Below, piece after piece: positions 1 through 8,217 of a stretch of 64,000 nt of DNA (positions within the stretch are counted from its first letter, which is position 1; each line of letters starts with the position of its first letter). Both the position numbers and the translations under genes were made by a program. Below the pieces are notes generated by a model. It saw only the letters and a program-made list of their open reading frames with translations. It ran no database searches and was not told the origin of the DNA. This DNA is from Arthrobacter globiformis (lineage in GTDB: Bacteria > Actinomycetota > Actinomycetes > Actinomycetales > Micrococcaceae): assembly GCF_030815865.1 (NCBI RefSeq), contig NZ_JAUSXI010000001.1, positions 1,550,001 to 1,614,000 of the forward strand, written 5' to 3'.

Positions 1-792
1 ATTGCACGTGAAACGCGCGGCGGGCGAGGGGAGCTGCTCCGCCTGCAGGCCGTTGATGCCGTAGTCCGGTCCGTGCAGGTTTACCTGCAGGAGCCAGTAG
101 AACGTGTCCTGGCCGCGGTAGCGCCGTGGCGCCTCGGGGCAGGCCGAGACAGACAGGTGCACGTCCCGGCCGGCGGCGAGCAGGTCCTCCGTGATCTGGC
201 CGCCCGACTGCCCGGTCCCCACCACCAGCACCGCGCCGTCGGGCAGCTGCTGCGGGTTGCGGTAGTCATGGCTGTGCAGCTGGGTAATGTGCTCGGGGAG
301 TTTGGCGGCCGACGCCGGAACCCGTGGCCGCTGATAGGCCCCGTTCGCCAGGACGATGTTCCGGGCCAGCCAGCTTGCCTGGTTCGTGTCGACGGCGAAG
401 CCGCCGCCCGGTGTCGCCCCACCACGCCCTGTGCCGCCCGCGGCGCAGCCGTCCGCGCGTGCAACCCGGGTGACTTCCGTCCCCAGCTGCACGGGAGCTG
501 CTATCCGCCGCGCGTAGTGCCGGAACAGCTCGATGACCTCGTCGCGGGGCAGGAACGCGTCCGGCTCCGGACCGTCGTACGTCATCCCCGGCAGCAGGAA
601 CGCGAAGTTCGGCGTGTTGAGGTAGAACGAGTCCCAGCGGTCCTGCCACGCGCCGCCCAGTTCCGGGCGCTGCTCCAGCAGCTGGTGTTCGACGCCGGCC
701 CGGCTGAGCCAGCAGCTCGTGGCCAGGCCGGCCTGCCCCGCCCCGATCACCAGGGTGTCGACTTCACGCGCGGTGGCCGGAGAGAAAGACAT
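1..792 (-). CDS. Flavin-containing monooxygenase-like FAD/NAD(P)-binding protein (C-terminus beyond window)
   Basis: The frame opens at ATG 792 and stays open for 264 codons to the window edge, so the C-terminus is missing. Near the N-terminus VIGAGQAGLATS is a Rossmann FAD-binding GxGxxG motif. It is followed by the typical LLEQRPELGGAWQDRWDSF segment of flavin monooxygenases and CzcO-like oxidoreductases. A second nucleotide-binding motif, VVGTGQSGGQI, lies about 200 residues in and would bind NADPH. The enzyme should be a soluble flavoprotein that oxygenates or oxidises an organic substrate; the substrate cannot be read. It starts two bases after the stop of the TfoX-like gene, so the two are probably cotranscribed. 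Confidence 0.88.
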   Translation of the reverse strand, partial: MSFSPATAREVDTLVIGAGQAGLATSCWLSRAGVEHQLLEQRPELGGAWQDRWDSFYLNTPNFAFLLPGMTYDGPEPDAFLPRDEVIELFRHYARRIAAPVQLGTEVTRVARADGCAAGGTGRGGATPGGGFAVDTNQASWLARNIVLANGAYQRPRVPASAAKLPEHITQLHSHDYRNPQQLPDGAVLVVGTGQSGGQITEDLLAAGRDVHLSVSACPEAPRRYRGQDTFYWLLQVNLHGPDYGINGLQAEQLPSPAARFTCN

Positions 793-794
793 GG

Positions 795-1181
795 CTACTT
801 CTTGGCGGCCTTCGGCTTGGGTTCCTTCGCGGCCTTGGGCGGCAGGCTGGCGACGTACGCGAACGCCTTCTCCGTCCAGGCCCGGGCCCGCGCTTCGTCG
901 CCGTCGCCCTCTTCGTTCCAGATCTCGGGCAGACCGGTGTACCCGCCCATTGGACGCTCCGGCGGCCCGAAGGGAACGGTGCGCTCCCCGGACTCGAGCG
1001 CCTCCCGGTCCTCCGCGGAGAGCTTGATGCCGATGGTCGGCCCGAACAGCCCGGCGAACATATTGCCGTTGACGAACGCCCCCAGGTTCCCGAACATCGG
1101 CTTGATGACCACCTCGGGATGGTCAGGCACCACGGCCCGGAAGTGTTCCTTGTCAGCCTCGGTCGCTTTGGGCATTTCCAT
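795..1181 (-). CDS. TfoX/Sxy N-terminal domain protein
   Basis: A 128-residue protein beginning MEMPKATEADKEHF. The body (KPMFGNLGAFVNGNMFAGLFG, then RTVPFGPPERPMGGYTGLPE) matches the TfoX N-terminal domain fold found in many small actinobacterial proteins. It lacks the C-terminal domain of enterobacterial competence regulator TfoX, so a competence role should not be assumed. ATG 1181 is chosen because GGAGGT lies six bases upstream; a frame extending to 1256 has no such site. The C-terminus is lysine/alanine-rich (PKAAKEPKPKAAKK). It probably forms an operon with the monooxygenase downstream. Confidence 0.82.
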   Translation of the reverse strand: MEMPKATEADKEHFRAVVPDHPEVVIKPMFGNLGAFVNGNMFAGLFGPTIGIKLSAEDREALESGERTVPFGPPERPMGGYTGLPEIWNEEGDGDEARARAWTEKAFAYVASLPPKAAKEPKPKAAKK

Positions 1182-1447
1182 TGGTGCACCTCCAGGTAGC
1201 AGGGCTCGGGCAGAAGGAGTGGGAATGGCCGTGCGCCATCCCATGCCCCGGATCATACGCCCGGCCGTCGGGCCCGGCCACCGTCACGGCCCGGCCCAAC
1301 TGCCAGACAGCCCCGCCAACTTCACCATCCGGCGCTCTGCTGTTTGCCTGCCCGCAGTGCTATACCTAGCTCAAGGCAACTAAATGTGCGGCTGTTTGCA
1401 GTGCGGAGATTCGGACGATCCGGGCCTGCCCGGAGGCTGGAGGAAAG

Positions 1448-1915
1448 GTGCTGAGCAGGCCAGCCGGAGCGCGGACGGGCCGACGGGCACTCCTCGCCGT
1501 TGCCTGCCTCGGGGCGCTCGCCGTCCTCACCTCCTGCTCAGGCGCCGTCACGGACACCGTGTCCACCGCCGCCGAGGACAGCGCCTCCGCCATCGCCACC
1601 GCCCGGCTCGCCATCCGGCAGGACGCAGACGGCAAGCTCACCCGCGCCGCCACTTCCACCGCGCTCGATGACGCCCTCAAGGAAGTGCAGACCAGCCGCG
1701 ACACCGTCCTACGGCTCTCACCCGCCTCCCCGGAGGACCGGCAGATGCGGGAGGACGCTCTGAAGGTGCTGGACAGTTCGGCCGCCGGCCTCACCACCGC
1801 GCGGAACGCTGTGTCGTCCGACGACGGCGGGCCGCCCCTTTCCGAGGGGGCGCGGGCGCTCGCAGCGGCAGAGGAAGCCCTGAACGGGCTGAAGTCGAAG
1901 GTGGGCGGGAAATGA
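1448..1915 (+). CDS. Small lipoprotein, first gene of the Nramp-like cluster
   Basis: 155 residues starting at GTG 1448, with AGGAAAG just upstream. Residues 12-30 form a hydrophobic signal ending in the lipobox LTSC, so the mature protein should be lipid-anchored outside the membrane. The remainder is Ala/Ser/Asp-rich and helical, with heptad-like spacing (DDALKEVQTSRDTVLRLS; AAAEEALNGLKSKVGG), suggesting a short helical bundle. No enzymatic motif is visible. Its stop overlaps the start of the transporter gene by four bases (ATGA), implying translational coupling and a shared function with the transporter. Confidence 0.8.
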   Translation: MLSRPAGARTGRRALLAVACLGALAVLTSCSGAVTDTVSTAAEDSASAIATARLAIRQDADGKLTRAATSTALDDALKEVQTSRDTVLRLSPASPEDRQMREDALKVLDSSAAGLTTARNAVSSDDGGPPLSEGARALAAAEEALNGLKSKVGGK

Positions 1916-3138
1916 AGCGCCTGCTGGGCGTGGCGCTCGGCATCCTGACCGCCATCGGCGGCTTTGTGGACATCGGCGACCTGGTGACGAACGCCGTCGT
2001 CGGATCCCGGTTCGGGCTGTCCCTAATTTGGGTGGTGTTGGTCGGCGTAGTCGGCATCTGCGTGTTCGCCAACATGTCGGGCCGGGTGGCGGCAGCCTCC
2101 GGTCGCGCCACCTTCGAGGTCATCCGTGAACGGCTGGGGCCGCGCGCCGGGCTGGCGAACCTGTCCGCGTCCTTCCTCATCAACCTGATGACGGTGACGG
2201 CCGAAATTGGAGGCGTCGCCCTGGCCCTGCAGTTGGCCAGCAGCGTCAACTACCTGCTGTGGATTCCGCTGGCCGCGGTGGCAGTGTGGCTGGTGATCTG
2301 GCGGGTCAAGTTCTCCATCATGGAAAACGTCACCGGGCTCCTGGGCCTGACCCTGATCGTCTTCGCCGTGGCACTGTTCCTGCTCAAGCCGGACTGGGGC
2401 AACCTGGCCAGCCAGGCCATCCCCGCCGTCCCGGCCGAGGAAACCGGCGCCACCTACTGGTACTTCGCCATCGCCCTGTTCGGCGCTGCCATGACACCGT
2501 ACGAGGTGTTCTTCTTTTCCTCCGGCGCTGTGGAGGAAGGGTGGAAGATCAAGGACCTGATCCAGTCGCGGATCAACGTCCTGGTGGGGTTCCCGCTCGG
2601 CGGGCTGCTGTCCGTCGCGATCGCCGGGTGCGCCGCCGTCGTGCTTCTCCCGGCCGGAATCGCCGTCACGTCCCTCTCCCAGGTGATCCTCCCGGTGGCG
2701 GAGGGCGCCGGGAAACTGGGGCTCGCCGTCGTCCTTCTGGGCATTGTGGCCGCGACGTTCGGCGCCGCGCTGGAGACGACGCTGTCCAGCGGCTACACGC
2801 TGGCGCAGTTCTTCGGCTGGTCCTGGGGCAAGTTCCGTGCGCCGGCGCAGGCGGCACGGTTCCATCTGGCCATGATCATCTGTCTGCTGGTGGGCATCGG
2901 GGTGCTGGCCACCGGCGTGGACCCCGTGCTGGTCACCGAATACTCCGTGGTGTTCTCCGCCGTGGCGCTGCCGCTCACGTACCTGCCCATCCTGATCGTG
3001 GCCAACGACCCCCAATACATGGGCCACCACGTCAACGGCCGTGGCGTGAACGTGGTGGCGATGATTTACCTCGTGGTGATCCTCGTGGCCTCCCTGGCGG
3101 CCATACCCCTGATGATCGTGACAGGAGCCGGCGCATGA
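1912..3138 (+). CDS. Divergent Nramp-family membrane transporter
   Basis: 408 residues with about 11 hydrophobic segments, the usual Nramp (SLC11) size. The first helix has GGFVDIGDLVTNAVVGSRFG where classical Nramp proteins carry DPGN. The sixth helix has GAAMTPYEVFFFSSGAVEEGW where they carry MPHN, so the usual metal-binding methionine position appears to be threonine. The fold is clear, but the substrate may differ from Mn/Fe (compare the Nramp-related Mg transporters). Starts and stops overlap both neighbours by ATGA, placing it second in a tightly coupled four-gene operon. Confidence 0.87.
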   Translation: MKRLLGVALGILTAIGGFVDIGDLVTNAVVGSRFGLSLIWVVLVGVVGICVFANMSGRVAAASGRATFEVIRERLGPRAGLANLSASFLINLMTVTAEIGGVALALQLASSVNYLLWIPLAAVAVWLVIWRVKFSIMENVTGLLGLTLIVFAVALFLLKPDWGNLASQAIPAVPAEETGATYWYFAIALFGAAMTPYEVFFFSSGAVEEGWKIKDLIQSRINVLVGFPLGGLLSVAIAGCAAVVLLPAGIAVTSLSQVILPVAEGAGKLGLAVVLLGIVAATFGAALETTLSSGYTLAQFFGWSWGKFRAPAQAARFHLAMIICLLVGIGVLATGVDPVLVTEYSVVFSAVALPLTYLPILIVANDPQYMGHHVNGRGVNVVAMIYLVVILVASLAAIPLMIVTGAGA

Positions 3139-3575
3139 AAACATCCCGCCCGTTGGGCTCTGTTCCCCTTGTCCCGGTTCCGCCTGTCGCCGGGCAGACC
3201 CTGGACGCCCAGTTGCACCTGCTGGACCGGCAGGTTCTGGACAGCGACGGCGTCCCCGTCACCACTGTCGACGACCTCGAACTCGGCGCCCCCGAGGGCG
3301 AACCGGAGCTTCCTATAGGGACGGTGATCCCTGCAGGAACGCCGGCCCCGGTGCTCACCGCACTGCTGACCGGTCCCGTGCTGGGGACGCGCATCTTCGG
3401 CGGCAGGCCGCCGTCGTCCCGGCTGATCCGGATCCCGTGGACGGACGTTGCCGACGTCGGCGTGGTGGTCCGGCTCGGCGTCAGCGGACAGGGCCTCGAC
3501 GCCGACTGGGTGGAGCGCTGGATCCGCGACAAGATCATCGCGCGGATTCCAGGAGGCCGCCGTGATCCTCGGTGA
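3135..3575 (+). CDS. Hypothetical protein of the Nramp-like operon
   Basis: 146 residues starting at ATG 3135, overlapping the transporter stop (ATGA). No signal peptide or membrane segment is seen. The sequence has LDAQLHLLDRQVLDSDGVPVTTVDDLEL near the N-terminus, which resembles the strand pattern of a PRC-barrel half, and a C-terminal region RIPWTDVADVGVVVRLGVSGQGLDADWVERWIRDKII. Similar arrangements beside Nramp-like transporters suggest a cytoplasmic partner or regulator. This is inferred from context only. It overlaps the following PRC-barrel gene by 14 bases. Confidence 0.72.
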   Translation: MKTSRPLGSVPLVPVPPVAGQTLDAQLHLLDRQVLDSDGVPVTTVDDLELGAPEGEPELPIGTVIPAGTPAPVLTALLTGPVLGTRIFGGRPPSSRLIRIPWTDVADVGVVVRLGVSGQGLDADWVERWIRDKIIARIPGGRRDPR

Positions 3576-3909
3576 CCTTTTGGGCACTGCCGTGCACGAC
3601 GACGACGGCGTGCGGCTGGGGCGCGTGGCCGACGCCCGGTTTGTGGTGGACGGCGCACCGCACCGGCTGATGGCTGACGCCCGCCTGCTGGGCCTGGTGG
3701 TCAGCCCGCACAGCTGGTCGTCATTCCTGGGCTACGAGCGGAACAGCCTCACGCAGCCGTGGCCACTGCCGGGGCTGCTGCGGTGGCGGCACCGCGGATC
3801 CTTTTTTGTCATGTGGGAGGACATCGCGGTGCTCGGCGACCGGTCCGTCCGGCTGCGGCCCGGGTACACGGCGTACAGTCCGGCGCTGGACGGAAGCGGG
3901 CAGGAGTAG
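3562..3909 (+). CDS. PRC-barrel-like small protein
   Basis: 115 residues. GTG 3562 is preferred because AGGAGG sits at 3551-3556, six bases upstream; a longer frame starting at 3448 lacks a site and lies inside the previous gene. The N-terminus, LGDLLGTAVHDDDGVRLGRVADARFVV, is a typical PRC-barrel beta-barrel opening found in ribosome-maturation factors and membrane-associated adaptor proteins. The rest contains SPHSWSSFLGYERN and a C-terminal strand region. It is the last gene of the transporter operon, so it may be a cytoplasmic accessory to the transporter; this is inference. Confidence 0.75.
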   Translation: MILGDLLGTAVHDDDGVRLGRVADARFVVDGAPHRLMADARLLGLVVSPHSWSSFLGYERNSLTQPWPLPGLLRWRHRGSFFVMWEDIAVLGDRSVRLRPGYTAYSPALDGSGQE

Positions 3910-4135
3910 GTTTTTCGTTACGCTGAGCTGCCTGGAAAGGTTGTTCCCTCAACTTTGTCGCCTAGCCGCGAAATTGTCCTGTACAGTTGATCTCGTTGTT
4001 GTGTTTGCATTGTGTAGTTCAGGCAGTACGCGCGGTCGAAAGTCCGCGTCTTTCTGAAGTAGCGGTTTTGAACACCCCACACCGGAGGACCCGAAAGTCG
4101 GGACAGTTCCTCCACCTTCACGAAGGACAAAAATA
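3910..4135 (+). promoter_or_regulatory. Promoter and long leader of the cold-shock gene
   Basis: 226 bases without a convincing ORF, noticeably AT-richer than the surroundings. Cold-shock genes commonly have long structured 5' leaders that control translation, and this spacing fits. No exact -10/-35 could be assigned with confidence. GGACAAAAATA just before ATG 4136 supplies a weak ribosome site. Confidence 0.5.
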
Positions 4136-4339
4136 ATGGCTACTGGTACCGTCAAATGGTTTAACGCTGAAAAGGGCTTCGGCTTCATTTCCCCCGATGA
4201 CTCCTCGCAGGACGTGTTCGCGCACTACTCCGCGATCAACTCCGGCGGCTTCCGCTCCCTCGAAGAGAACCAGAAGGTTTCCTTCGAAACCGAGCAGGGC
4301 CCCAAGGGTCCCCAGGCCGTCAACATCCAGGCTCTCTAA
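4136..4339 (+). CDS. Cold-shock protein (CspA family)
   Basis: 67 residues, the normal size for a single cold-shock domain. It begins [18 protein letters not shown] with the RNP1 motif KGFGFI, followed by RNP2-like DVFAHYSAI. The protein is a five-stranded OB-fold RNA/ssDNA chaperone in the cytoplasm that melts RNA secondary structure at low temperature. It is monocistronic, with a long leader and a strong hairpin terminator 32 bases after the stop. Codon use is biased toward GCC, AAG and CTC-type codons, as expected for an abundant protein. Confidence 0.97.
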   Translation: MATGTVKWFNAEKGFGFISPDDSSQDVFAHYSAINSGGFRSLEENQKVSFETEQGPKGPQAVNIQAL

Positions 4340-4371
4340 TTTTCTAGAGAACCGGGACCGTTAGGTTTCGA

Positions 4372-4404
4372 GCAGGGCCCGTCTTCGTGACGGGCCCTGC
4401 TTTT
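4372..4404 (+). terminator. Rho-independent terminator of the cold-shock gene
   Basis: A 12-bp perfect stem (GCAGGGCCCGTC with its complement) around a five-base TTCGT loop, followed by TTTTG. Confidence 0.92.
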
Positions 4405-4427
4405 GTTAACCAGGTTGTGCTGGAACG

Positions 4428-5379
4428 CTGCTGATTGAGCCTGTCGCTGCTGATCGAGCTTGTCGCCGCTGATTGAGCTTGTCGACCGCTGATTGAGCTT
4501 GTCGAAATCAAGGCGCGCGTGGTTTCGACAAGCTCAACCAGGGTGGACAACCGCGGATCGAGCTTGTCGAGATCAAGGCGGGGCCGGTTTCGACAGGCTC
4601 AACCAGCGGGGCGAACCGCGGATCGAGCTTGTCGAGATCAAGGCGGGGCCGGTTTCGACAGGCTCAACCAGCGGGGCGAACCGCGGATCGAGCTTGTCGA
4701 GATCAAGGCGGGCTCGGTTTCGACAGGCTCAACCAGCGGGGCGAACCGCGGATCGAGCTTGTCGAGATCAAGGCGGGGCCGGTTTCGACAGGCTCAACCA
4801 GCGGGGACAACCGCGGATCGAGCTTGTCGAGATCAAGGCGGGGCCGGTTTCGACAGGCTCAACCAGCGGGGCGAACCGCGGATCGAGCTTGTCGAGATCA
4901 AGGCGGGCGTGGTTTCGACAGGCTCAACCAGCGGGGCGAACCGCGGATCGAGCTTGTCGAGATCAAGGCGGGCGTGGTTTCGACAGGCTCAACCAGCGGG
5001 GGCGAACCGCGGATCGAGCTTGTCGAGATCAAGGAGGCTCGGTTTCGACAGGCTCAACCAGCGGGGCGAACCGCGGATCGAGCTTGTCGAGATCAAGGCG
5101 GGCGTGGTTTCGACAAGCTCAACCAGCGGGGCGAACCGCGGATCGAGCTTGTCGAGATCAAGGCGGGCGTGGTTTCGACAAGCTCAACCAGCGGGGCGAA
5201 CCGCTGATCGAGCTTGTCGAGATCAAGGCGGGGCCGGTTTCGGCAGGCTCAACCAGCGGGTCGCCCGGTTTCGACAGGCTCAACCAGCGGGTCGCCCGGT
5301 TTCGACAGGCTCAACCAGCGGGGCCTGGTTTCGACAGGCTCAACCAGCGGGGCCTGGTGTCGACAAGCTCAACCAGCGG
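4428..5379. repeat. Array of 65-bp palindromic repeat units
   Basis: About 0.95 kb of tandem repeats. Full units start near 4556, 4621, 4686, 4751, 4816, 4881, 4946, 5012, 5076, 5141 and 5206, a period of 65 bp. Each unit has one arm close to GATCGAGCTTGTCGAGATCA and an opposing arm close to TTTCGACAGGCTCAACCAGC, which are imperfect reverse complements, so each unit can fold as a hairpin. From about 5240 to 5379 only the second arm is repeated, about every 32 bp. The array lies between the convergent cold-shock and regulator genes and ends three bases from the regulator's stop codon. Long ORFs through it are artefacts of a stop-free unit. Confidence 0.95.
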
Positions 5380-5382
5380 CTC

Positions 5383-7239
5383 TTAGAGCTGGCCGCGGGC
5401 TGCCAGGAACGCGGTCAGTGCGGGGTTTTCGATTTCCTTCGCCAGCCAGGGGATGGCCTGGGCTGCGGTGTCGTTACCGAGCACGGCGCGGTGGGACTGT
5501 GCCCGCACCACGAACTCGCGCATCCCGCTGCGGCTAGCAAGCGCACCGAGACTCTCGACGACTTCTCCAGCGTGCTCGGACCTTGCCGCGATGGCCACCT
5601 CCGCCGCAACGTCCAGCAGCCGGGCCGAATACCAGAGGTACCAGGGCTTGGGCTCCAGCCCCCTGTCGACCCAGTGCTGTGCCGCAGCAAGGTCGCCGTG
5701 CGCGAGGAACAGCCGAGCTTCCGCCCCAGCCGCGAGGGCCATGTAACAGTGGTCCCCGGCCAGGTCCGCCATCACCCACGACCGGTCGATCATTTCCGCG
5801 GCAGCCTCAAGATCGCCGGCCGCCAGGTACGTTTCGCCGCGCACTCCGGCCACAAAGGGTTCGAAGGCCGTCCAGTGCTCAGCAGCAATCCATTCGAGTG
5901 CCTGGTCCAAGGAAGCAGCCGCCGATTCCAGGTCCCCGCGCAGCAGCCACACACGGCCAAGGAGCGCGCTGCTGAACGCCAGTTGCCGGCGGTTCCGCAC
6001 CTCCCTGGCCAGCCTGACGGACGCGGTCAACGCCTCCACCGCGTCGCCATAGCGTGCGGTATCCGACGCCAGCATCCCCTGGATCGCCAGGACCCGCGCC
6101 TGCTCGTCGCGGAACCCGGCGGCCGCCGCACTGGCCCGCTCAAGCCAGCCGGCCGCGCGGTCCGGAACGCCCCGCTGGACGGACAGGTACCCCAGCTCGC
6201 GGTAAGCGGCCGCCGTAGTGGGGGACGCGCCGTCATACTTTTCCGACGGCGCCTCCGCCGCCGGGGCTTCGGCGCTCAGCGCCCGGTGCAGGAAATCCGC
6301 CACCTCCGCGCCACGGCCGCCCGCCTGGTGGATCATTGCTCCGGCCAGCGTGACCAGCGACTCGGCGAGGATATGCCGGCTGGGGGTGCGCTGGGCCAGA
6401 ACGACGGCGAGACGCAGCTGGTCCAGCCCCCGGTCCACGGCTCCGGCCGAGAGTGAGGCGCCGCCGGCGTCGAGATAGGACCGAACGGTCGCCACGGTGG
6501 CGGGAATTCCCGGGTCGGTCTCCGGTTCCGTGCCGGACAGGGCCGCGCGGATTTCCGGCGGCAGCGGCAGGCCCAGCTCGTCGCGATAGAGGTTGGCGCA
6601 CTTGGCCACATGCTCCCGGGCACGTCGGTGCTCACCGATCGCTACGAGCGCCCGGACCAGCACGGCGTTGCAGTCGGTGTGGAACGGGTCCCGCTGCAGC
6701 GCACGGGAGGCCAGCTCCGCAGCCTCGCGGGGATCGCCCGAGGCCAGCGCGGACACTGAGGACTCATACAGCAGGGACTGCGCGCAGTTCTCCAGCCGGT
6801 AGCGCTGGTCCGCCAGCCAGGAATCGAAAACCGGGCAATCGCCGAAGGACAGTCCCTCCAGCAGCTGGCCATTCAGGCTGTGCGGGTCGGGGCGGGGGAT
6901 GGCACCCGCCCCGACGAGTTCGACGGCGTCGCAGCGCCAGGGCGGCTGGAGCACCAGCCGCAGTGGGTCACCGTCGAATGTCACGCCGGCGAGCGTCCGC
7001 CGGAGCTCGGAGAGGTTCCAGCGTAGGGCGCCGAGCGGATCAGCCGCATCCGGAAACAGCAGCGTTGCCAGCCGCGACCGTCCGGTGCCGTCCGGCTGAA
7101 GCGCAAGGTAGGACAGCACGGCCCATGCCTTGCGGCCCCTGGGCTGCTGCGGGGGAGAGGTGCCAGTGGACTCGATCGCCGGCGGACCGAGGAGCCGAAT
7201 GGTGCTTTCGGCCATACGCGCCATTCTAGCCCCGGCCAT
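5383..7239 (-). CDS. BTAD/SARP-type transcriptional regulator with TPR-like C-terminal half
   Basis: Up to 618 residues. The N-terminus (IRLLGPPAIESTG, GRKAWAVLSYLALQPDG, SRLATLLFPDAADPLGALRWNLSELRRTL) is the OmpR-like winged-helix region of SARP-family regulators. It is followed by a bacterial transcriptional activator domain (about residues 95-245; LASRALQRDPFHTDCNAVLVRALVAIGEHRRAREHV). The remaining 370 residues are Ala/Leu-rich helical repeats like TPRs, probably sensing partners or ligands. Three in-frame ATGs (7239, 7224, 7215) cluster at the start; none has a strong ribosome site, so the exact start is uncertain by up to eight codons. No biosynthetic cluster is adjacent, so its target is unknown. 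Confidence 0.85.
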   Translation of the reverse strand: MAGARMARMAESTIRLLGPPAIESTGTSPPQQPRGRKAWAVLSYLALQPDGTGRSRLATLLFPDAADPLGALRWNLSELRRTLAGVTFDGDPLRLVLQPPWRCDAVELVGAGAIPRPDPHSLNGQLLEGLSFGDCPVFDSWLADQRYRLENCAQSLLYESSVSALASGDPREAAELASRALQRDPFHTDCNAVLVRALVAIGEHRRAREHVAKCANLYRDELGLPLPPEIRAALSGTEPETDPGIPATVATVRSYLDAGGASLSAGAVDRGLDQLRLAVVLAQRTPSRHILAESLVTLAGAMIHQAGGRGAEVADFLHRALSAEAPAAEAPSEKYDGASPTTAAAYRELGYLSVQRGVPDRAAGWLERASAAAAGFRDEQARVLAIQGMLASDTARYGDAVEALTASVRLAREVRNRRQLAFSSALLGRVWLLRGDLESAAASLDQALEWIAAEHWTAFEPFVAGVRGETYLAAGDLEAAAEMIDRSWVMADLAGDHCYMALAAGAEARLFLAHGDLAAAQHWVDRGLEPKPWYLWYSARLLDVAAEVAIAARSEHAGEVVESLGALASRSGMREFVVRAQSHRAVLGNDTAAQAIPWLAKEIENPALTAFLAARGQL

Positions 7240-7335
7240 CCGCGGAGTCAGCGGGCGTTCACACGCTTGCTCACACGCCGTTCGCGGACACTGAAATCAC
7301 CCCATCCGCAATACACAAACCGAGGCGCAAACATC

Positions 7336-7503
7336 ATGGTACTGCTCGTTATCCTGCTTCTTACCGGACTCTGGGTTGTCACCGCCACCGTCCGCTCCGT
7401 CCTGACCGACGGCCGGGGACACCACCCCAGTGTCCGCTCCACCGAGCCATGGAGAGCGGGAGACCTTCCCAGCGTCCCCTACTCCAGCGCACGGCTCTGG
7501 TAG
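7336..7503 (+). CDS. Small membrane protein with conserved EPW-AG-LPS-PY tail
   Basis: 55 residues. It starts MVLLVILLLTGLWVVTATV, a single N-terminal membrane helix, then RSVLTDGRG and a short tail containing TEPWRAGDLPSVPYSSARLW. ATG 7336 is preferred over an upstream TTG because GAGG lies ten bases before it. The same architecture and tail recur in the protein at 50018-50200 (EEPWTAGNLPSEPYALIRF), so the two are paralogues, which argues strongly that both are real genes. Function unknown; the tail faces the cytoplasm if the positive-inside rule holds for the Arg residues after the helix. Confidence 0.78.
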   Translation: MVLLVILLLTGLWVVTATVRSVLTDGRGHHPSVRSTEPWRAGDLPSVPYSSARLW

Positions 7504-7522
7504 GACCGGATTCGAGCGGTTC

Positions 7523-7636
7523 GGTTTCGACAGGCTCGGTTTCGACAGGCTCAACCAGCGGGGGACGAGCTTGTTGAACGCTGATTGAGCTTGACGGAAT
7601 CAAGGAGACCCGGGTTTAGACAGGCTCAACCACCGG
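7523..7636. repeat. Dispersed palindromic repeat, copies at a convergent gene junction
   Basis: Contains two TTTCGACAGGCTC arms, a diverged CGCTGATTGAGCTTGACGGA arm and a TTTAGACAGGCTCAACCACC arm. It is the same family as the array at 4428-5379. It lies between the stop of the small membrane gene and the stop of the convergent secreted-protein gene. Confidence 0.9.
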
Positions 7637-7644
7637 AATACGAC

Positions 7645-7678
7645 GGCGGGAGGCCGGCAGAACTGCCGGCCTCCCGCC
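7645..7678. terminator. I-shaped bidirectional hairpin terminator
   Basis: Perfect 16-bp inverted repeat of GGCGGGAGGCCGGCAG with a two-base spacer and no T-run, between convergent genes. The arm sequence is nearly identical to the hairpin at 11527-11558. Confidence 0.85.
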
Positions 7679-7686
7679 ATCTCGGG

Positions 7687-8217
7687 CTACTTAGGGCATT
7701 TGAGGTCCGGGTTGTAGGCCGCGAACATGCCGTCGGGATTATCCCGCCAGACCCACGCGTGCCGGGCGAAAGTCCCGGGGAACGGCCCATTCTCAAATTT
7801 CAGGCCTGCGATCTCCGGCCTCTTCTTGGCCGTGGAGAGGAATTCGACGGCTACCAGCTTGTACTGGCCCTGTTTGTTGGGCATGTACACCAGCACTTCG
7901 GGTTTGCGGGCATCGGTCTTGGCGTCCACCAACGAGTTCTTGACGTAGTGGAATCCCATCGCGCCAACACCCGGTTTGTCGACGCAGTCAGACCCCTTTT
8001 TGTAACCGTCCTCCATCGCTTCATCCAGCGAACGGTATTCCTCAGTGATGTCCCTCAGCGTGTGAACCAGTTTGCGCTGCTGGGACGTCAACTTGGAGTC
8101 ATGATCATCGTCATCGTGCGTGGAGCTCCCGTAGGCGGCGGCGCCGGGCATAAGTCCTGCGGCCAGTCCAGCAGCCGCGACCATGGAGATCAATCCTGTT
8201 TTGCTGCGATACAACAT
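7687..8217 (-). CDS. Secreted protein of unknown function
   Basis: 176 residues. ATG 8217 is chosen because GGTTGGAAGAAA precedes it and the residues that follow form a signal peptide (MLYRSKTGLISMVAAAGLAAGLMPGAAAYG). A His/Asp-rich stretch (THDDDDHDSK) follows the cleavage region. The mature domain has YRSLDEAMEDGYKKGSDCVDKPGVGAMGFHYV, a central LVYMPNKQGQYKLVAVEFL and a C-terminal HAWVWRDNPDGMFAAYNPDLKCP. Two conserved cysteines probably form a disulfide. This pattern is common in secreted proteins of soil actinobacteria, but I do not know a tested function. A metal or lipophilic-ligand role is only a guess. Confidence 0.82.
   Translation of the reverse strand: MLYRSKTGLISMVAAAGLAAGLMPGAAAYGSSTHDDDDHDSKLTSQQRKLVHTLRDITEEYRSLDEAMEDGYKKGSDCVDKPGVGAMGFHYVKNSLVDAKTDARKPEVLVYMPNKQGQYKLVAVEFLSTAKKRPEIAGLKFENGPFPGTFARHAWVWRDNPDGMFAAYNPDLKCPK

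Noticed and set aside
73-1383. Plus-strand 436-codon ORF opposite the monooxygenase
   Set aside because: Arg/Pro/Ala-rich shadow of a clear flavoprotein and TfoX gene on the other strand.
2023-3144. 373-codon His/Gln/Asp-rich ORF antisense to the Nramp gene
   Set aside because: Composition is the mirror of hydrophobic codons; the plus strand has a clear operon.
4556-5270. CRISPR-like periodic array
   Set aside because: The whole 65-bp unit is conserved, with no unique spacers, and no cas genes are nearby.
4493-6456. Very long plus-strand ORFs through the repeat array (up to 645 codons)
   Set aside because: The 65-bp unit has no stop in these frames, and the longer one runs antisense through the regulator. 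No ribosome site and repeated peptide products only.
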